Positions 19,481 to 28,332 of a DNA stretch of 64,000 bases are shown here, piece by piece. Where the stretch lies: NCBI RefSeq assembly GCF_018860765.1, contig NZ_JAHKPV010000019.1:573636-637635 (forward strand). Direction: 5' to 3'. The notes under the pieces were generated by a model that made no database searches, was not told the DNA's origin, and was given only the letters and a program-made list of their open reading frames with translations. This DNA comes from Marinobacter salexigens. GTDB taxonomy: Bacteria; Pseudomonadota; Gammaproteobacteria; Pseudomonadales; Oleiphilaceae. The position numbers and the translations under genes were made by a program. How positions within the stretch are numbered: position 1 is the stretch's first letter; every line of letters starts with the position of its first letter.

Positions 19481-20659
19481 ATGTCAGAATCCGCAGTCAG
19501 AAACATAACACTTGAGGCCTGCCACTCTCTTTCCACTATTCCCCGAAAGGTGTGGGAGCGGTTGGCAGGCACCGATAACCCCTTTCTGCGATACGATTTT
19601 TTCGAAGCGCTGGAAACCACCCGCTGCACCAGCGAGGAAACCGGCTGGAAGCCCTGCCACCTGTTATTCCGCTTGGACGGTGAGATTGCGGGGATCGCGC
19701 CTGCGTATCTCAAATCCCATTCTATGGGCGAGTATGTGTTTGACTGGGCATGGGCTGACGCCTATCGACGCTATGGCATGGACTATTACCCAAAGCTCCT
19801 GATAGCGGTGCCTTTTACGCCCTCGCAGGGGCCAAGATTGCTACTCGACCCAACACTACGAGATACACTCGACTCCCAAGCCGTCCATGACCTTCTAAAC
19901 ACGCTTATCACTCGCATCGGCGCTCACTCCTGGCACCTTTTGTTCCCCAACGCAGACGACCAAAAATTACTTCAACAGGAGGGGCAACTGCACCGAATCG
20001 GCTGCCAGTTCCACTGGCACAATCGCAGCTACGAGTGCTTCGATGATTTTCTGGGTGAGCTCACCTCCCGCAAGCGCAAGTCCATACGCAAAGAGCGCCG
20101 TCAGGTGGCCGAACAAGGCATTACCTTCGTCCAGTTCGATGGTGTCAGTACTCCCAATCACGTTCTTGCGGCTTTTTATGTGTTCTACCAAGCTACTTAC
20201 CTCAAGCGCGGGCAGCGGCCTTATCTAAGCCAACAGTTCTTTGAAAAGATACAAGAAAAAATGCCTGAGCACCTGCATATAATCATGGCTGTAAAAAACG
20301 GCGAAATGATTGCAGGAGCCCTATTCCTCAGCGGAGGGAACACCCTCTATGGCCGCTATTGGGGCTGCCTTGAAGAATATAACCATCTGCACTTCGAAAC
20401 CTGCTATTACCAAGGCATTGAACTGGCCATCAAGCTGAGACTACAAACCTTCGACGCAGGCGCGCAAGGAGAGCACAAATTGGTCCGCGGCTTCGAACCC
20501 TTAATTACGCATTCATGGCACGGCATTGCCCATCCAGGGTTCCACGATGCAATTGAAGCTTTCACGCACGAGGAGGCGGAGCAAGTTATGGGTTATTACG
20601 AGGACGCGAAAACGATGCTTCCGTTTCGGCAGACAACGGGAGTTGAAGGCAATAACTAA
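19481..20659 (+). CDS. FemAB/GNAT-like protein (COG3146, DUF482)
   Basis: 392-residue protein of the COG3146 family, annotated as putative acyltransferase or peptidoglycan-related because its fold resembles two GNAT/FemAB domains. Typical segments are NPFLRYDFFEALE near residue 30, FDWAWADAYRRYG, RKRKSIRKERRQV and the C-terminal DAGAQGEHKLVRGFEP. Substrate unknown. It begins 57 bp after the Spy-like gene and could be read through from its promoter. Confidence 0.85.
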   Translation: MSESAVRNITLEACHSLSTIPRKVWERLAGTDNPFLRYDFFEALETTRCTSEETGWKPCHLLFRLDGEIAGIAPAYLKSHSMGEYVFDWAWADAYRRYGMDYYPKLLIAVPFTPSQGPRLLLDPTLRDTLDSQAVHDLLNTLITRIGAHSWHLLFPNADDQKLLQQEGQLHRIGCQFHWHNRSYECFDDFLGELTSRKRKSIRKERRQVAEQGITFVQFDGVSTPNHVLAAFYVFYQATYLKRGQRPYLSQQFFEKIQEKMPEHLHIIMAVKNGEMIAGALFLSGGNTLYGRYWGCLEEYNHLHFETCYYQGIELAIKLRLQTFDAGAQGEHKLVRGFEPLITHSWHGIAHPGFHDAIEAFTHEEAEQVMGYYEDAKTMLPFRQTTGVEGNN

Positions 20660-20703
20660 AACTATTCTATACTGTTACTTCTAAGCCCAAAACAGGCGGG
20701 ACT

Positions 20704-21204
20704 ATGCTATTTCACTACAAAAAGACTCAAACGCGGCAAGCCGTGACTGTAGCACTCAACATATTGGCCATCCCCGTTATTCTCTATCTTTTTCAAAGCT
20801 TGTTTAAAGACCAACCTGACTTCCAACAGCTTTATGGCTTGGTTGAGAAGGGGGCGATTGCTGTTGCGTTAGTCTTAGCCATAATTCTAGTGTGGCTACT
20901 GAAAAGAAAGGACAAGTTCGAAATTTATGTGACCGAAACCGAGTTCTATAGCCACCATCCTTTCTATGAGGAGTGGTGCTTCAGCGTCAACCCTCAAGAT
21001 ATTCAAGCCATCGAGCACAAATTGAACATTGGCTCCGGCTACATGACCAACATAAACGTGCACCTAAAAAGTGGGGAAAGGCTACAGATATCCCAGAACT
21101 ACCCTTTTTCTCGTAAAGCTCTATACGCCGCATTGAAGAAGGTAAACCCAGCTATAACCTTTCCGAGTAACGCCAACACATTTAATCACAAGCGAAAAAA
21201 GTAA
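20704..21204 (+). CDS. Hypothetical membrane protein with PH-like cytoplasmic part (166 aa)
   Basis: Two transmembrane helices (about residues 16-35 and 48-68) followed by a 90-residue hydrophilic domain with alternating strand pattern (KFEIYVTETEFYSHH, INVHLKSGERLQIS) reminiscent of bacterial PH-like domains. Basic C-terminus HKRKK. AGGCGGG ribosome site. No named family recognised. AT-richer than its neighbours, which together with the following block hints at an accessory segment. Confidence 0.6.
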   Translation: MLFHYKKTQTRQAVTVALNILAIPVILYLFQSLFKDQPDFQQLYGLVEKGAIAVALVLAIILVWLLKRKDKFEIYVTETEFYSHHPFYEEWCFSVNPQDIQAIEHKLNIGSGYMTNINVHLKSGERLQISQNYPFSRKALYAALKKVNPAITFPSNANTFNHKRKK

Positions 21205-21269
21205 TGGGGCTGTCAAGACTTGGCAAACTCCTAACGCCAACTGACTTATTCGCATGGGCTCAATTTAGC

Positions 21270-21641
21270 TCAAGCCCACCCAAGATCCAGCCACATTCCA
21301 CCAACAACTATCAAAATGACCCACCCGTTCCCTGAGATGAATAATATGGTTCCTAACAGTCTGTCAAATGGTGTTGCATAGCGCCTGACGGTTGGCACAT
21401 CAATCATTGGATCATCCGTACGATTCCAGCGCCCAACCGGCAGTGCGATGGCATATACATACCAAAGTGCCCTCAAGCCCACCCCATCCCAGGCCGAGGA
21501 ACGAGGGAGGCCATCCCTACTCATTTCCCGCTCAATGCGAGCCATTGATAAACGGGCGAAGCAAAGCCAAGACAAAAAAGTAACACCACCAAGAACGCAG
21601 AACGATATTTGGTACCAAGCATGAGCTGCACTTTCAAACAT
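21270..21641 (-). CDS. Small membrane protein, possible immunity partner
   Basis: 123 residues from the ATG at 21641 (MFESAAHAWYQ), with three predicted transmembrane segments (about residues 12-31, 55-72 and 100-120). The start codon lies only two bases after the stop of the upstream 338-residue gene (TAGGAATG), so the two are translationally coupled. No family recognised. Small multi-spanning proteins coupled behind hydrophobic-tailed proteins are often immunity proteins for pore-forming toxins; that is inference only. A TTG at 21656 is an alternative start. Confidence 0.6.
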   Translation of the reverse strand: MFESAAHAWYQISFCVLGGVTFLSWLCFARLSMARIEREMSRDGLPRSSAWDGVGLRALWYVYAIALPVGRWNRTDDPMIDVPTVRRYATPFDRLLGTILFISGNGWVILIVVGGMWLDLGWA

Positions 21642-21643
21642 TC

Positions 21644-22660
21644 CTACCGATCCCAAATACTTGCAGCCAAACCTTGTCCTTCCTTATCGGCATAACTCCC
21701 CACCAAAAGACCCGCTAACACGCCCGCACCCACAATGACACCGAGAGCAGCCCAGCCCAGCGGCCCAGCAACAAGGAAACCTGCCTTAGCAGCAAGCATG
21801 GTTCCCCCGCCCACAACAGCTTTTCCTGTGAGGCCGCCAACTGCGCCCCCAGCACCAAACCCCACCATCTGAACAGCAGACTCCCTCATCCAGTCCCCAC
21901 CCCCATCATGAATGGTATAAACCTTATTCACACGGAGGCCAGCATCCACTGCCACAGCTATACGTCCGGTATTGTTAAGCACTCTACTGAACTGCCCCAT
22001 GCTTCCAGCATCATTGGCATCGGCCACAAACAAGCGAGGATCTGGCTTTGCGGCTGTGCTGCGCGACGCCAGCGTAATGGCGCGTTCAGGATTGCTCAGG
22101 GCATTGCCACGATTCTTATTGCGATAGGCTTCAGGTGCAATCTTGTTGAGCTCTACCCGGTAATGCTCTTTAAGTTCCGTATATGCAACGCGCAGTTTGG
22201 CCTCACTCTGCGCGCGCTGTGCACCGATACCCGACCCACCGTCTTTTTTAAGCTTGGCTACATCCAATACTGCTTTTTGATAATTTACTAAAGCCTGCTG
22301 AAAACCATTTAAACGAGCAAAGGCGGCTGTTGCGCCAGCACCCACAAGGCTATTTATTTCACTCAATTTCTGGGGTGACAAATAAGTCTCGAAGAAAGTT
22401 CTTAAGATACGGGCCTCGTCACCCATCACATCCGCACTTTTCGCGAGACACATGCGCTCCGAGGATGGCAAAGAATTCAATCTACGTAGGGCCGCAAGAG
22501 CAAAAGTACCTGAAGGTTCGAACGAATAGGCACGGCCCGGCTGTATCAGTTCCCTTTCGTTGAGACCGTTGGTTCGCAGGAAAGCTTTAAGCGAGTCAGC
22601 ATCGGCGCCAAATAGGTCTTTAGGGGCAACAAGATTACGGGCAAAGAAGATTTCGGGCAT
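21644..22660 (-). CDS. Protein with glycine-zipper hydrophobic C-terminus, possible pore-forming toxin
   Basis: 338 residues, no signal peptide. The N-terminal 50 residues (KDLFGADADSLKAFLRTNGL ... LIQPGRAYSF) look like a LysM-like or adaptor-type module; the middle (about 115-185) is helical and charged; residues about 264-324 are a glycine/alanine-rich hydrophobic stretch with repeated GxxxG spacing (GFGAGGAVGGLTGKAVVGGG, then AALGVIVGAGVLAGLLVGS). Such tails occur in secreted pore-forming effectors and in glycine-zipper membrane proteins. Coupled directly to a small membrane protein downstream. Family not identified; no secretion-system gene is in the window. Confidence 0.6.
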   Translation of the reverse strand: MPEIFFARNLVAPKDLFGADADSLKAFLRTNGLNERELIQPGRAYSFEPSGTFALAALRRLNSLPSSERMCLAKSADVMGDEARILRTFFETYLSPQKLSEINSLVGAGATAAFARLNGFQQALVNYQKAVLDVAKLKKDGGSGIGAQRAQSEAKLRVAYTELKEHYRVELNKIAPEAYRNKNRGNALSNPERAITLASRSTAAKPDPRLFVADANDAGSMGQFSRVLNNTGRIAVAVDAGLRVNKVYTIHDGGGDWMRESAVQMVGFGAGGAVGGLTGKAVVGGGTMLAAKAGFLVAGPLGWAALGVIVGAGVLAGLLVGSYADKEGQGLAASIWDR

Positions 22661-22826
22661 AGACTTGTTCCTTAAGTCTTTTTTAGTGGGTCCATTTCCA
22701 ACGCCGAGATGTTAGCCGGGAGCTTAGCAGTTGTCCAGACTCACCCCTCCAGAAAAAGCCTTCAATTACCAGCTTTCGAGCCGAACACTATAGTGCCCCA
22801 ATGACCCTCAAACGGCAGTATTCGAG

Positions 22827-24143
22827 TCAGCCCTTAGCAAACTCTTGATATCGACTAGCCGCCTGCTTTTTCTCGCTCTGATTGTTCAACAACTCCAATC
22901 GCAACCTGTCGATGGCGCTCATATATTCATCCAGAGGCGATTCCGACTTTCCAAGATCCTTGGTTTCTTCAATAAACGTCTTTTGTTTTTCCCGGATTTC
23001 ATTGAGTTTTTCAAGGGCGCCACGAATGGCCTCGATGCGGGCACCTTCAAAACCTCCTACTTCTTGAGTCCCTTCCGGGCCATTGCCTCTAATCACCTGC
23101 GTCGTCGCAGGCGCTTTTTCCTTACTTTGCTCCGCCAAATTGATTTCTTCGAGAGTGCGAACTTCACCGTCTGCTGTCAGATAGATACCGGAAGCCTTGA
23201 TTTCTCCCAGAGGAATGCCTTGGCTGTTGGTAAGCGTAAAATTGTCTTCAGCACTGCCCACGTATAGGGCCTGCACTCCAACCTCTTCCAGAGTCTTCAA
23301 CGCTTGCGAGCCATCGGCTGTTTGCACCCACACTGAGAGGGATGAAAACACTTCGTCGTTGGCATCGATCCATTGGTTGCCATCGTCATCAAATTTGGCC
23401 AGCTCACCAAAGCCGGAACCACTTTGAGGGCCGAACAGTTCCGTGCCATCATCCACCTGACCGTTATTGTTGCGATCAAAAACCAGATAGCCACTACCAC
23501 TACCCAGAGTAGCGAACTTTCCGGTTTCTCCATTCCCTTCAAGATCGAATTCGAACAAAGTATCAGTAAGCTGAGCGGTAGCACTACCGAAATTGATAAC
23601 CAGCGGATCGGTCATTGGGCGCTCTTCAATGCGCAAGCTTTCGGAGTATTCATAGTTTCTGGATTGTGATTGACGCAGAGACAGAGTGAAATCGACCGTC
23701 TCACCATTCTCCAGAGAAATACTGCCGGTAGCGGCAAACGACCGAGTTTCACTCTCCGAGTAGAACATGTAACGGCTTGCCTCTACAGACATACTGCCTT
23801 TTGCTTGAGTGCCGGACTCTCCACCCAGAGCTGCGCGGCCTACGCTGATAGCCTGCTGCCCCCGAAAAAACAGCTCTGTGGTTTTCTCTGCCAGCTCCGC
23901 GCTGGTAAACACTGCGTTACGATCAGCACCGCTAACTGTGCTGGAACTGGTGTATCCCATCCGCTCTTGGCTGTTGTAGCGGTACGTCGCATCGCGGGAT
24001 ATATTTAATTGGTTACCTGCAGCCGGACCTTCCGAGCGATCGCCAGATAGCGGCTGCTGATTAATCCGGAGTTGGCTTTGATTAAAGGCAGTTTCCTGAC
24101 GGGAGCTTCCCTGAAGAAAAGAGATCTGACTGGATATAATCAT
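22827..24143 (-). CDS. Protein with RTX-type calcium-loop module (438 aa)
   Basis: Residues 1-195 are polar, Ser/Gln-rich, with strand-rich segments (RSFAATGSISLENGETVDFT). Residues about 197-295 contain three acidic loops, FDLEGNGE, FDRNNNGQVDDGTELFG and FDDDGNQWIDANDEVF, followed by VWVQTADGSQALKTLEEVGV. This order is the module commonly found beside the nonapeptide repeats of large RTX adhesins and toxins, where the loops bind calcium; here no nonapeptide repeats follow. Residues about 365-435 are a charged helix, probably coiled coil. No signal peptide. Function unknown. Confidence 0.7.
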   Translation of the reverse strand: MIISSQISFLQGSSRQETAFNQSQLRINQQPLSGDRSEGPAAGNQLNISRDATYRYNSQERMGYTSSSTVSGADRNAVFTSAELAEKTTELFFRGQQAISVGRAALGGESGTQAKGSMSVEASRYMFYSESETRSFAATGSISLENGETVDFTLSLRQSQSRNYEYSESLRIEERPMTDPLVINFGSATAQLTDTLFEFDLEGNGETGKFATLGSGSGYLVFDRNNNGQVDDGTELFGPQSGSGFGELAKFDDDGNQWIDANDEVFSSLSVWVQTADGSQALKTLEEVGVQALYVGSAEDNFTLTNSQGIPLGEIKASGIYLTADGEVRTLEEINLAEQSKEKAPATTQVIRGNGPEGTQEVGGFEGARIEAIRGALEKLNEIREKQKTFIEETKDLGKSESPLDEYMSAIDRLRLELLNNQSEKKQAASRYQEFAKG

Positions 24144-24257
24144 GGCGTGGGCTTACCTCAAAGTTCCGCATATACCTACCCAACCTATCGGCTAAGGTAA
24201 CGTGAACTTGAGCATTTTCTATGCGAGCTATAGCTTCGCAAACTACCGTAACGTCAC

Positions 24258-24569
24258 CTAAAACACATAGCGAACAAGAGCAGCCGCAAGAATACCCGCA
24301 GCAATCGCTGGCAGCGGCTTTTTAAGCACAAGCATAACAACCGCAGTAACCAAAAGAGCCGCAAGCGCACCAGCATCACCGCCAAAAGCCATGGGTACGA
24401 TAATGGCGATAAGTACGGAGCTGGCCATGGTATTGATAAAGCTCTCTATACGAGGGCTTATGCGCACAAAGGACATGATAAACACGCCCCCGAAACGGGT
24501 TACCAAAGTTACCAGCGTCATGATCAGTATCAGCAACAAAATGCCCGTTGATGTGGTTTCGATGGTCAT
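24258..24569 (-). CDS. azlD: Branched-chain amino acid exporter small subunit AzlD
   Basis: 103-residue AzlD-family membrane protein with three to four helices and VTLVTRFGGVFIMSF at the start and NTMASSVLIAIIVPMAFGG in the middle. Works with AzlC as a two-component exporter of branched-chain amino acids or analogues. Its start overlaps the azlC stop by four bases. Confidence 0.92.
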   Translation of the reverse strand: MTIETTSTGILLLILIMTLVTLVTRFGGVFIMSFVRISPRIESFINTMASSVLIAIIVPMAFGGDAGALAALLVTAVVMLVLKKPLPAIAAGILAAALVRYVF

Positions 24570-25303
24570 GCTGACGCCTCCTTAACAGGCTCGTCATCCG
24601 GCTTCTTCTCAAGCCAGAAAAAGCCAACCACGCCGCCAGCAAGGGCTCCGGCAACCACATGGGTATTTGCTGGCAACCACTTCCAAGCTGCCAAAGAAGC
24701 CAGTGCAGCAAGTGCCCAAGCAACCAATACGCGAGGGTTTTTCTTGCCGCCTAGCGCCATCGCCAGCAGGAAGCAGCCTAGTACCATATCCATCCCGAGA
24801 CTTTTCGGATTTTGTAAAAAGCCACCGAAATACACCCCGAGCCAAGTACCAACAATCCATGCCAGCCACAGCACAAGCCCCCCACCAAGAATGACTTCAA
24901 GATTACGCCTACCGCTTTGGTATTCCTGAGCAGACACCGCCCAATTAGCATCAGTGAGCAGTAACAGAAGGCCATAACGTTTTGCGGGCGAAACGTCCTT
25001 GAGCATGGGGTACAAAGAGGCGCCCATCAGAAGGTGACGGGAGTTGATGGCAAACACTACGACCATAACGGGGATAACAGATACTTCAGCTCCCCACATG
25101 TCAATTGCAGCAAACTGCGACGCACCTGCAAATACCAGAGTGCTCATCAACAACGATTCGAGAGGCCCTAGCCCCTGCTGCACAGCCGCAAGACCGAAGG
25201 CAGCGCCGAATGCGACCACGAACAGGGATATAGGAAGCATCCGAATAAGTTCGTAACGAACCTTTTCGGGCTGGAACTGATAGGGATATGACGCATTTTT
25301 CAT
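24566..25303 (-). CDS. azlC: Branched-chain amino acid exporter large subunit AzlC
   Basis: 245-residue AzlC-family inner-membrane protein with the signature FAGASQFAAIDMWG and INSRHLLMGASLYP. Forms the branched-chain amino acid efflux system with AzlD. Divergent from the leucine-dehydrogenase-family gene across a 428-bp spacer, so efflux and catabolism of the same amino acids may share regulation. Confidence 0.93.
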   Translation of the reverse strand: MKNASYPYQFQPEKVRYELIRMLPISLFVVAFGAAFGLAAVQQGLGPLESLLMSTLVFAGASQFAAIDMWGAEVSVIPVMVVVFAINSRHLLMGASLYPMLKDVSPAKRYGLLLLLTDANWAVSAQEYQSGRRNLEVILGGGLVLWLAWIVGTWLGVYFGGFLQNPKSLGMDMVLGCFLLAMALGGKKNPRVLVAWALAALASLAAWKWLPANTHVVAGALAGGVVGFFWLEKKPDDEPVKEASA

Positions 25304-25606
25304 CTACGCAAGCTAAGGAAATTTTACCGACACGCGTATCAGTAGTTTCCACATGCGTGAGTTATTGATCTACCAACAAGTTTTGCAAATGCAACTAATA
25401 TTCAAACAGCGATAACACCGGAGCGAACAGGTTTTACAATTGACCTCTACCGTTACAGCGATTAGTTTACGTCTAGCTCGGCCCCACAAGGGCTACCCCC
25501 TTCGGAAACCCCGAGCACCTGAAATCAAAACGCTGGCCAAAAGCCGGACGACAAAAACAACATTGCCAGTGCCGCCGAGATCCGGCCAACTGGAGAGGAT
25601 TTCAAA
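25304..25606. other. Spacer between azlC and the leucine dehydrogenase leader
   Basis: An 85-codon open frame here lacks a ribosome site and family resemblance and is not called. No clear hairpin or promoter pair was found; promoters for the two divergent operons should lie here. Confidence 0.4.
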
Positions 25607-25726
25607 ATGCTTATATCAGCTCGCCTTCAGGGCGCCTTGTGCAGTGCACAATTGTGCCCGTCTGTTAAAACAAACACCTTTGATTTCCGTAGGATAACGC
25701 CCACATGGGCCAAGGAAGAGAGGTGA
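25607..25726 (+). CDS. Possible 39-residue leader peptide upstream of leucine dehydrogenase
   Basis: Short frame starting [17 protein letters not shown] after GAGAGGATTTCAAA, ending in a TGA that overlaps the ribosome site (AGAGGTGATC) of the dehydrogenase gene six bases before its ATG. That geometry suggests translational coupling. It has no run of Leu, Ile or Val codons, so it is not a classical attenuator. May be chance. Confidence 0.3.
   Translation: MLISARLQGALCSAQLCPSVKTNTFDFRRITPTWAKEER
25637..25651. promoter_or_regulatory. 15-bp perfect palindrome TTGTGCA-G-TGCACAA
   Basis: Perfect dyad with 7-bp arms located 81 bp before the dehydrogenase ATG, inside the short upstream frame. Size and symmetry are those of an operator for a dimeric regulator. 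No regulator gene is adjacent. Confidence 0.4.
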
Positions 25727-25731
25727 TCCCC

Positions 25732-26832
25732 ATGTCTGTATTCAGCCATCCCGAGTTCGATAACCACGAACACCTGTCGTTTTTCTGCGATCCTGAAACT
25801 GGGCTTAAAGCCATTGTTGCCATACACAACACCTCTCGCGGGCCAGCACTTGGCGGTTGCAGAATGTTCCCGTATGCCAGCGATGAAGAAGCCCTGCGCG
25901 ATGTGCTCCGCCTATCGCGGGGTATGACCTATAAATCCGCACTGGCCAATCTTGATCTTGGCGGGGGCAAGTCGGTCATCATTGGTGACCCGCGCAAGCA
26001 AAAAAGCGAAGCTTTGCTGGAAGCGATGGGCAAACATCTGGAAGGGCTCGGAGGTCAGTACATTGCTGCTGAAGATTCCGGTACCAGCGTACCAGACTTA
26101 AAAGTGATGGGACGTCACACCAAGCATGTTGCAGGTGTTGTTGAACACACCGGTTTCGATGGCCAACCTAGCAATGGCGACCCCTCCCCCACAACCGCTT
26201 ACGGCACGTTTGTTGGCCTCAAAGCGGCGGTTAAGCACAAGCTAGGCCGCGAGGACCTCACCGGTTTGAAAGTTGCCATTCAGGGCGTAGGCAACGTGGG
26301 CTATCGTTTGGCTCGGCACCTGAGAGAAGCTGGCGCAGAACTTTGGGTGTACGACATCCATCAGGAGAACATGCAACGGGCGATAGATGAGCTTGGCGCC
26401 CATGCGGCATCGAGCGAGGACATTCTGTTCCTGCCGGTAGACGTAGTCGCACCTTGCGCTATGGGTGCTGTGCTGAACGACGACAGTATCCCCCGCTTGC
26501 AAGCCACGGTTATTGCAGGTGCGGCTAACAACCTCCTGCAACGCTCGGATCACGATCAGGCATTGAAAGACCGAGACATACTCTATGCACCGGATTTTGT
26601 GATCAATGCTGGCGGCATTATAGATGTGTTCTACGAGCGTACAGGAGGCTCTCCTGAAGAAGTGCGCGCTCACGTCGAGGGCATTGGTCAAACCCTTGCG
26701 GAGATCTTTTCGCGCTCAGACAGCAGCGGTGTTCCAACCGGTTCCGTTGCTAATACGCTTGCTGAAGAACGCTTTCGTAAACGGACAGGCGTAGCTCACG
26801 CAGCACATGAGCAGCTTGCCAGCGCGGAGTAA
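25732..26832 (+). CDS. Leucine dehydrogenase family (Glu/Leu/Phe/Val dehydrogenase)
   Basis: 366-residue NAD-dependent amino-acid dehydrogenase that deaminates branched-chain amino acids to 2-oxo acids. The catalytic region [20 protein letters not shown] contains the substrate-binding and catalytic lysines, and the NAD domain has [17 protein letters not shown]. Length is standard for leucine/phenylalanine dehydrogenases (about 360). Start at 25732 follows AGAGGTGATC; an ATG at 25705 with AGGA upstream is an alternative. Followed by an NSS-family transporter, consistent with amino-acid uptake plus catabolism. Confidence 0.92.
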   Translation: MSVFSHPEFDNHEHLSFFCDPETGLKAIVAIHNTSRGPALGGCRMFPYASDEEALRDVLRLSRGMTYKSALANLDLGGGKSVIIGDPRKQKSEALLEAMGKHLEGLGGQYIAAEDSGTSVPDLKVMGRHTKHVAGVVEHTGFDGQPSNGDPSPTTAYGTFVGLKAAVKHKLGREDLTGLKVAIQGVGNVGYRLARHLREAGAELWVYDIHQENMQRAIDELGAHAASSEDILFLPVDVVAPCAMGAVLNDDSIPRLQATVIAGAANNLLQRSDHDQALKDRDILYAPDFVINAGGIIDVFYERTGGSPEEVRAHVEGIGQTLAEIFSRSDSSGVPTGSVANTLAEERFRKRTGVAHAAHEQLASAE

Positions 26833-26849
26833 TTAAAGACATTTGCTTT

Positions 26850-26878
26850 GCGGGGCCTTGAGTCATTCAGGACCCCGC
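26850..26878 (+). terminator. GC-rich hairpin after the leucine dehydrogenase gene
   Basis: Arms GCGGGGCCTTGA and TCAGGACCCCGC (one mismatch, one G-T pair) beginning 17 bases after the stop. No T-run follows, so it may only attenuate transcription into the transporter gene 39 bp later. Confidence 0.45.
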
Positions 26879-26916
26879 GCTTCCAAACAAAAACAAGTAT
26901 CTAGCAGGAGACAATT

Positions 26917-28326
26917 ATGTCGGAATCAAATGCGCCGATTACAGGGGCAATGGAAGGTTCTAACGCAAACCGAGGGCTTTGGTCCTCACGTTTTGCTTTT
27001 ATTCTTGCGGCCACTGGCTCTGCCGTTGGCTTAGGTAATATCTGGAAATTCCCCTACGTCACCGGCGAAAATGGCGGCGGCGCTTTTGTCTTGGTTTATC
27101 TTCTTTGCATCGCCGCCATTGGCTTGCCCATCATGATGGCCGAAGTGTTGATTGGTCGCCGCGGCGGAAGAAGCCCAGTTAATAGCCTTAGGCAGATTAC
27201 CCAGCAACAGACTCTCAACCCGTCCTGGCGGTGGGTCGGCGCAATCGGTGTGATCGCTGGCTTCCTGATTCTGTCGTTCTACTCGGTCATTGGTGGTTGG
27301 GCAGTCTCTTACGTGGGGACCGCAGCCACAGGGCAATTCACCGGCCAGTCTGCTGATGCTATTGGTACAATTTTCTCTGACCTGCTGGCAGACCCACTTA
27401 CCTTGTTGATGTGGCACACCTTGTTTATGGCCTTGGTCATGCTCGTGGTGGCAAAGGGCGTTCGGGCCGGGCTTGAGCGTGCCGTCAGCATACTAATGCC
27501 AGCTCTATTCCTTTTGCTGCTCGCAGTCGTGGGCTATGCCATGACTACCGGTGAGTTCGGCCGGGCTGTGTCCTTCCTGTTTCAACCGGACTTCTCCAAA
27601 CTCACTACCGCAGGCGTTCTGGTAGCTCTTGGCCATGCATTCTTCACTCTTAGCCTCGGTATGGCGGTAATGATGGCCTACGGCTCTTACCTGCCCAAAA
27701 ACGTTTCCATTGCCAAAACATCTATTGCTGTGTGCGTTATCGACACAGGCGTGGCTCTGCTGGCTGGTTTGGCTATTTTCCCAATTGTGTTCGCCAACGG
27801 ACTTGAGCCGGGTGCTGGCCCGGGCCTAATCTTCCAGACTCTTCCTCTGGCGTTTGGTCAAATGCCAATGGGTAGCCTGTTCGGAACCTTGTTTTTCATA
27901 CTGTTGATCTTTGCAGCCTGGACATCCGGCATTTCCCTGCTAGAGCCCATTGTTGAGTGGTTGGAAGAACAAAAAGGTATGACCCGCATCACCAGCACCT
28001 TGGGTGCAGGCTTTGTATGCTGGGCTCTGGGTATTGCATCGATTCTGTCCCTGAACCTGTGGTCAGGCTTTGCACCTCTGGGATGGATAGGCATGCTTGA
28101 GGGTAAAACCATCTTTGATCTTCTGGACTTCTTTACTGCAAATATCATGTTGCCTTTGGGCGGTCTCCTGGTTGCGGTATTTGCTGGTTGGATTATGTCC
28201 CGCAAGGCCATGGAGGAAGAGCTTGCGCTCTCGAAGCCCATGTTTAATCTCTGGCTCGTCACCGTGCGTTTCATTACACCAGTGGCTGTGGGAACTGTAT
28301 TCGTTTACAACCTTGTGGGGGCGTAA
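26917..28326 (+). CDS. Sodium-dependent NSS/SNF-family transporter
   Basis: 469-residue neurotransmitter:sodium symporter family protein with about 11-12 helices. The hallmark TM1 segment GLGNIWKFPYVTGENGGGAF is present after SRFAFILAATGSAV. Homologues such as LeuT and TnaT import hydrophobic amino acids with sodium; position behind leucine dehydrogenase points to branched-chain or aromatic amino acids. GCAGGAGA ribosome site. Confidence 0.94.
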   Translation: MSESNAPITGAMEGSNANRGLWSSRFAFILAATGSAVGLGNIWKFPYVTGENGGGAFVLVYLLCIAAIGLPIMMAEVLIGRRGGRSPVNSLRQITQQQTLNPSWRWVGAIGVIAGFLILSFYSVIGGWAVSYVGTAATGQFTGQSADAIGTIFSDLLADPLTLLMWHTLFMALVMLVVAKGVRAGLERAVSILMPALFLLLLAVVGYAMTTGEFGRAVSFLFQPDFSKLTTAGVLVALGHAFFTLSLGMAVMMAYGSYLPKNVSIAKTSIAVCVIDTGVALLAGLAIFPIVFANGLEPGAGPGLIFQTLPLAFGQMPMGSLFGTLFFILLIFAAWTSGISLLEPIVEWLEEQKGMTRITSTLGAGFVCWALGIASILSLNLWSGFAPLGWIGMLEGKTIFDLLDFFTANIMLPLGGLLVAVFAGWIMSRKAMEEELALSKPMFNLWLVTVRFITPVAVGTVFVYNLVGA

Positions 28327-28332
28327 GCAAGC

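Noticed and set aside
19039..19713. 224-codon minus-strand frame across the Spy-like and FemAB-like genes
   Set aside because: Antisense to two supported genes and spanning their spacer; composition is low-complexity Ser/Arg typical of a shadow frame.
25440..25697. 85-codon frame between azlC and leucine dehydrogenase
   Set aside because: No ribosome site, no recognisable protein features; overlaps the better-supported leader frame and palindrome.
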